From Candidatus Saccharimonadota bacterium (GTDB lineage Bacteria > Patescibacteriota > Saccharimonadia > UBA4664): a DNA stretch of 7,143 bases. Both the position numbers and the translations under genes were made by a program. This document shows positions 6,777-7,143 of this stretch, in pieces. Location of the stretch: contig JAQZBT010000060.1 in NCBI GenBank assembly GCA_029237755.1, positions 1 to 7,143 of the forward strand, given 5' to 3'. The notes under the pieces are model-generated. The model was not told the origin of the DNA. It worked only from the letters and a program-made list of their open reading frames with translations, and did not search any database. Every line of letters starts with the position of its first letter. Position 1 is the stretch's first letter.

Positions 6777-7143
6777 CTACACCAGAGAAGCAGACTTCCG
6801 GCGCAGTATCCGGTGCACTATGCCTACCCAGGCCAGACTGACACACCAACCGGCCACTACGTCAGACGGGAAGTGCACACCAAGATACATTCTTGATACC
6901 CCCACTAGCACGAAGTAGATCGTTCCCACGGCCACCGCCAACCACCGCCACTTGGTCTCCCAAAGCACGAGCATCACGGAAAATGCCAAGGCGCTGCTCG
7001 CCATGGCATGCCCGCTGGGGAACGAATAGCTCGTCTCCGTGACGATCGACTCCCATAAGTCCGGACGGTCCCGCTGGAACGAGGCCTTCAACAACAGATT
7101 CAACAGCGCCGCGCCCGCTACCGACAACACGACGGTATAGACT
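6777..7143 (-). CDS. PAP2-family membrane phosphatase, N-terminus beyond window
   Basis: C-terminal 121 residues of a PAP2 (type 2 phosphatidic acid phosphatase) protein, a family of membrane enzymes that dephosphorylate lipid phosphates such as phosphatidic acid or undecaprenyl pyrophosphate on the outer face of the membrane. All three catalytic motifs are visible and intact: KX6RP (KASFQRDRP), PSGH, and SRX5HX3D (SRMYLGVHFPSD). Hydrophobic stretches lie before motif 1 (VVLSVAGAALLNLLL), after PSGH (ASSALAFSVMLVL), before motif 3 (AVAVGTIYFVLVGV) and after it (VVAGWCVSLAWVGIV); the tail is basic (RRK), as expected for a cytosolic end. The frame stays open to the right edge, so the GTG at 7128-7130 is probably internal; full-length relatives usually carry one or two more membrane segments. 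It is convergent with tuf. The substrate cannot be told from this part. Confidence 0.93.
   Translation of the reverse strand, partial: VYTVVLSVAGAALLNLLLKASFQRDRPDLWESIVTETSYSFPSGHAMASSALAFSVMLVLWETKWRWLAVAVGTIYFVLVGVSRMYLGVHFPSDVVAGWCVSLAWVGIVHRILRRKSASLV

Overview
The window is about 7.1 kb of moderately GC-rich bacterial DNA. It is framed by two highly expressed translation genes: a 5'-truncated fusA (EF-G) at the left edge and a complete tuf (EF-Tu) near the right. Both show the strong codon bias of housekeeping genes (mostly C-ending codons, AAG for Lys). Their residues suggest a Candidate Phyla Radiation / Patescibacteria lineage, possibly Saccharibacteria: DMPGH and NKMD boxes in EF-Tu, cysteine-free elongation factors, and a remodelled G5 loop in EF-G. 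This placement is an impression from sequence and was not tested by phylogeny.

Layout, left to right. (1) fusA, 3' part, ends in an intrinsic terminator at 1532-1555. (2) Convergent to it on the minus strand is a LigT-like 2H phosphoesterase gene whose second catalytic His motif reads AAT instead of HxT. (3) A short divergent intergenic region carries one candidate extended -10 box for each direction. (4) A GH13 alpha-glucosidase-type gene with all catalytic residues intact has its own promoter, Shine-Dalgarno and terminator. (5) A protein made of two PAS domains has no output domain. (6) A Nudix hydrolase follows after a 54-nt gap holding two successive inverted repeats; one of its Nudix-box glutamates is Ala. 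(7) A 220-nt non-coding stretch holds a near-consensus sigma70 promoter and a long leader with three predicted hairpins, leading into tuf. (8) tuf ends in a strong terminator. (9) Convergent on the minus strand is the C-terminal part of a PAP2-type membrane phosphatase that runs off the right edge.

In many bacteria fusA and tuf are adjacent in the str operon. Here they are separated by about 4 kb of unrelated single genes, and each transcription unit appears to have its own signals. The accessory genes (RNA/nucleotide 2H protein, sugar hydrolase, PAS sensor, Nudix, lipid phosphatase) do not form an obvious pathway. I see no mobile element, CRISPR array, tRNA, rRNA or defence-type cassette, and no convincing new multi-gene system. 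The most notable signals are the degenerate catalytic motifs in the 2H and Nudix proteins, the EF-G G5 loop, the paired inverted repeats before the Nudix gene, and the structured tuf leader.
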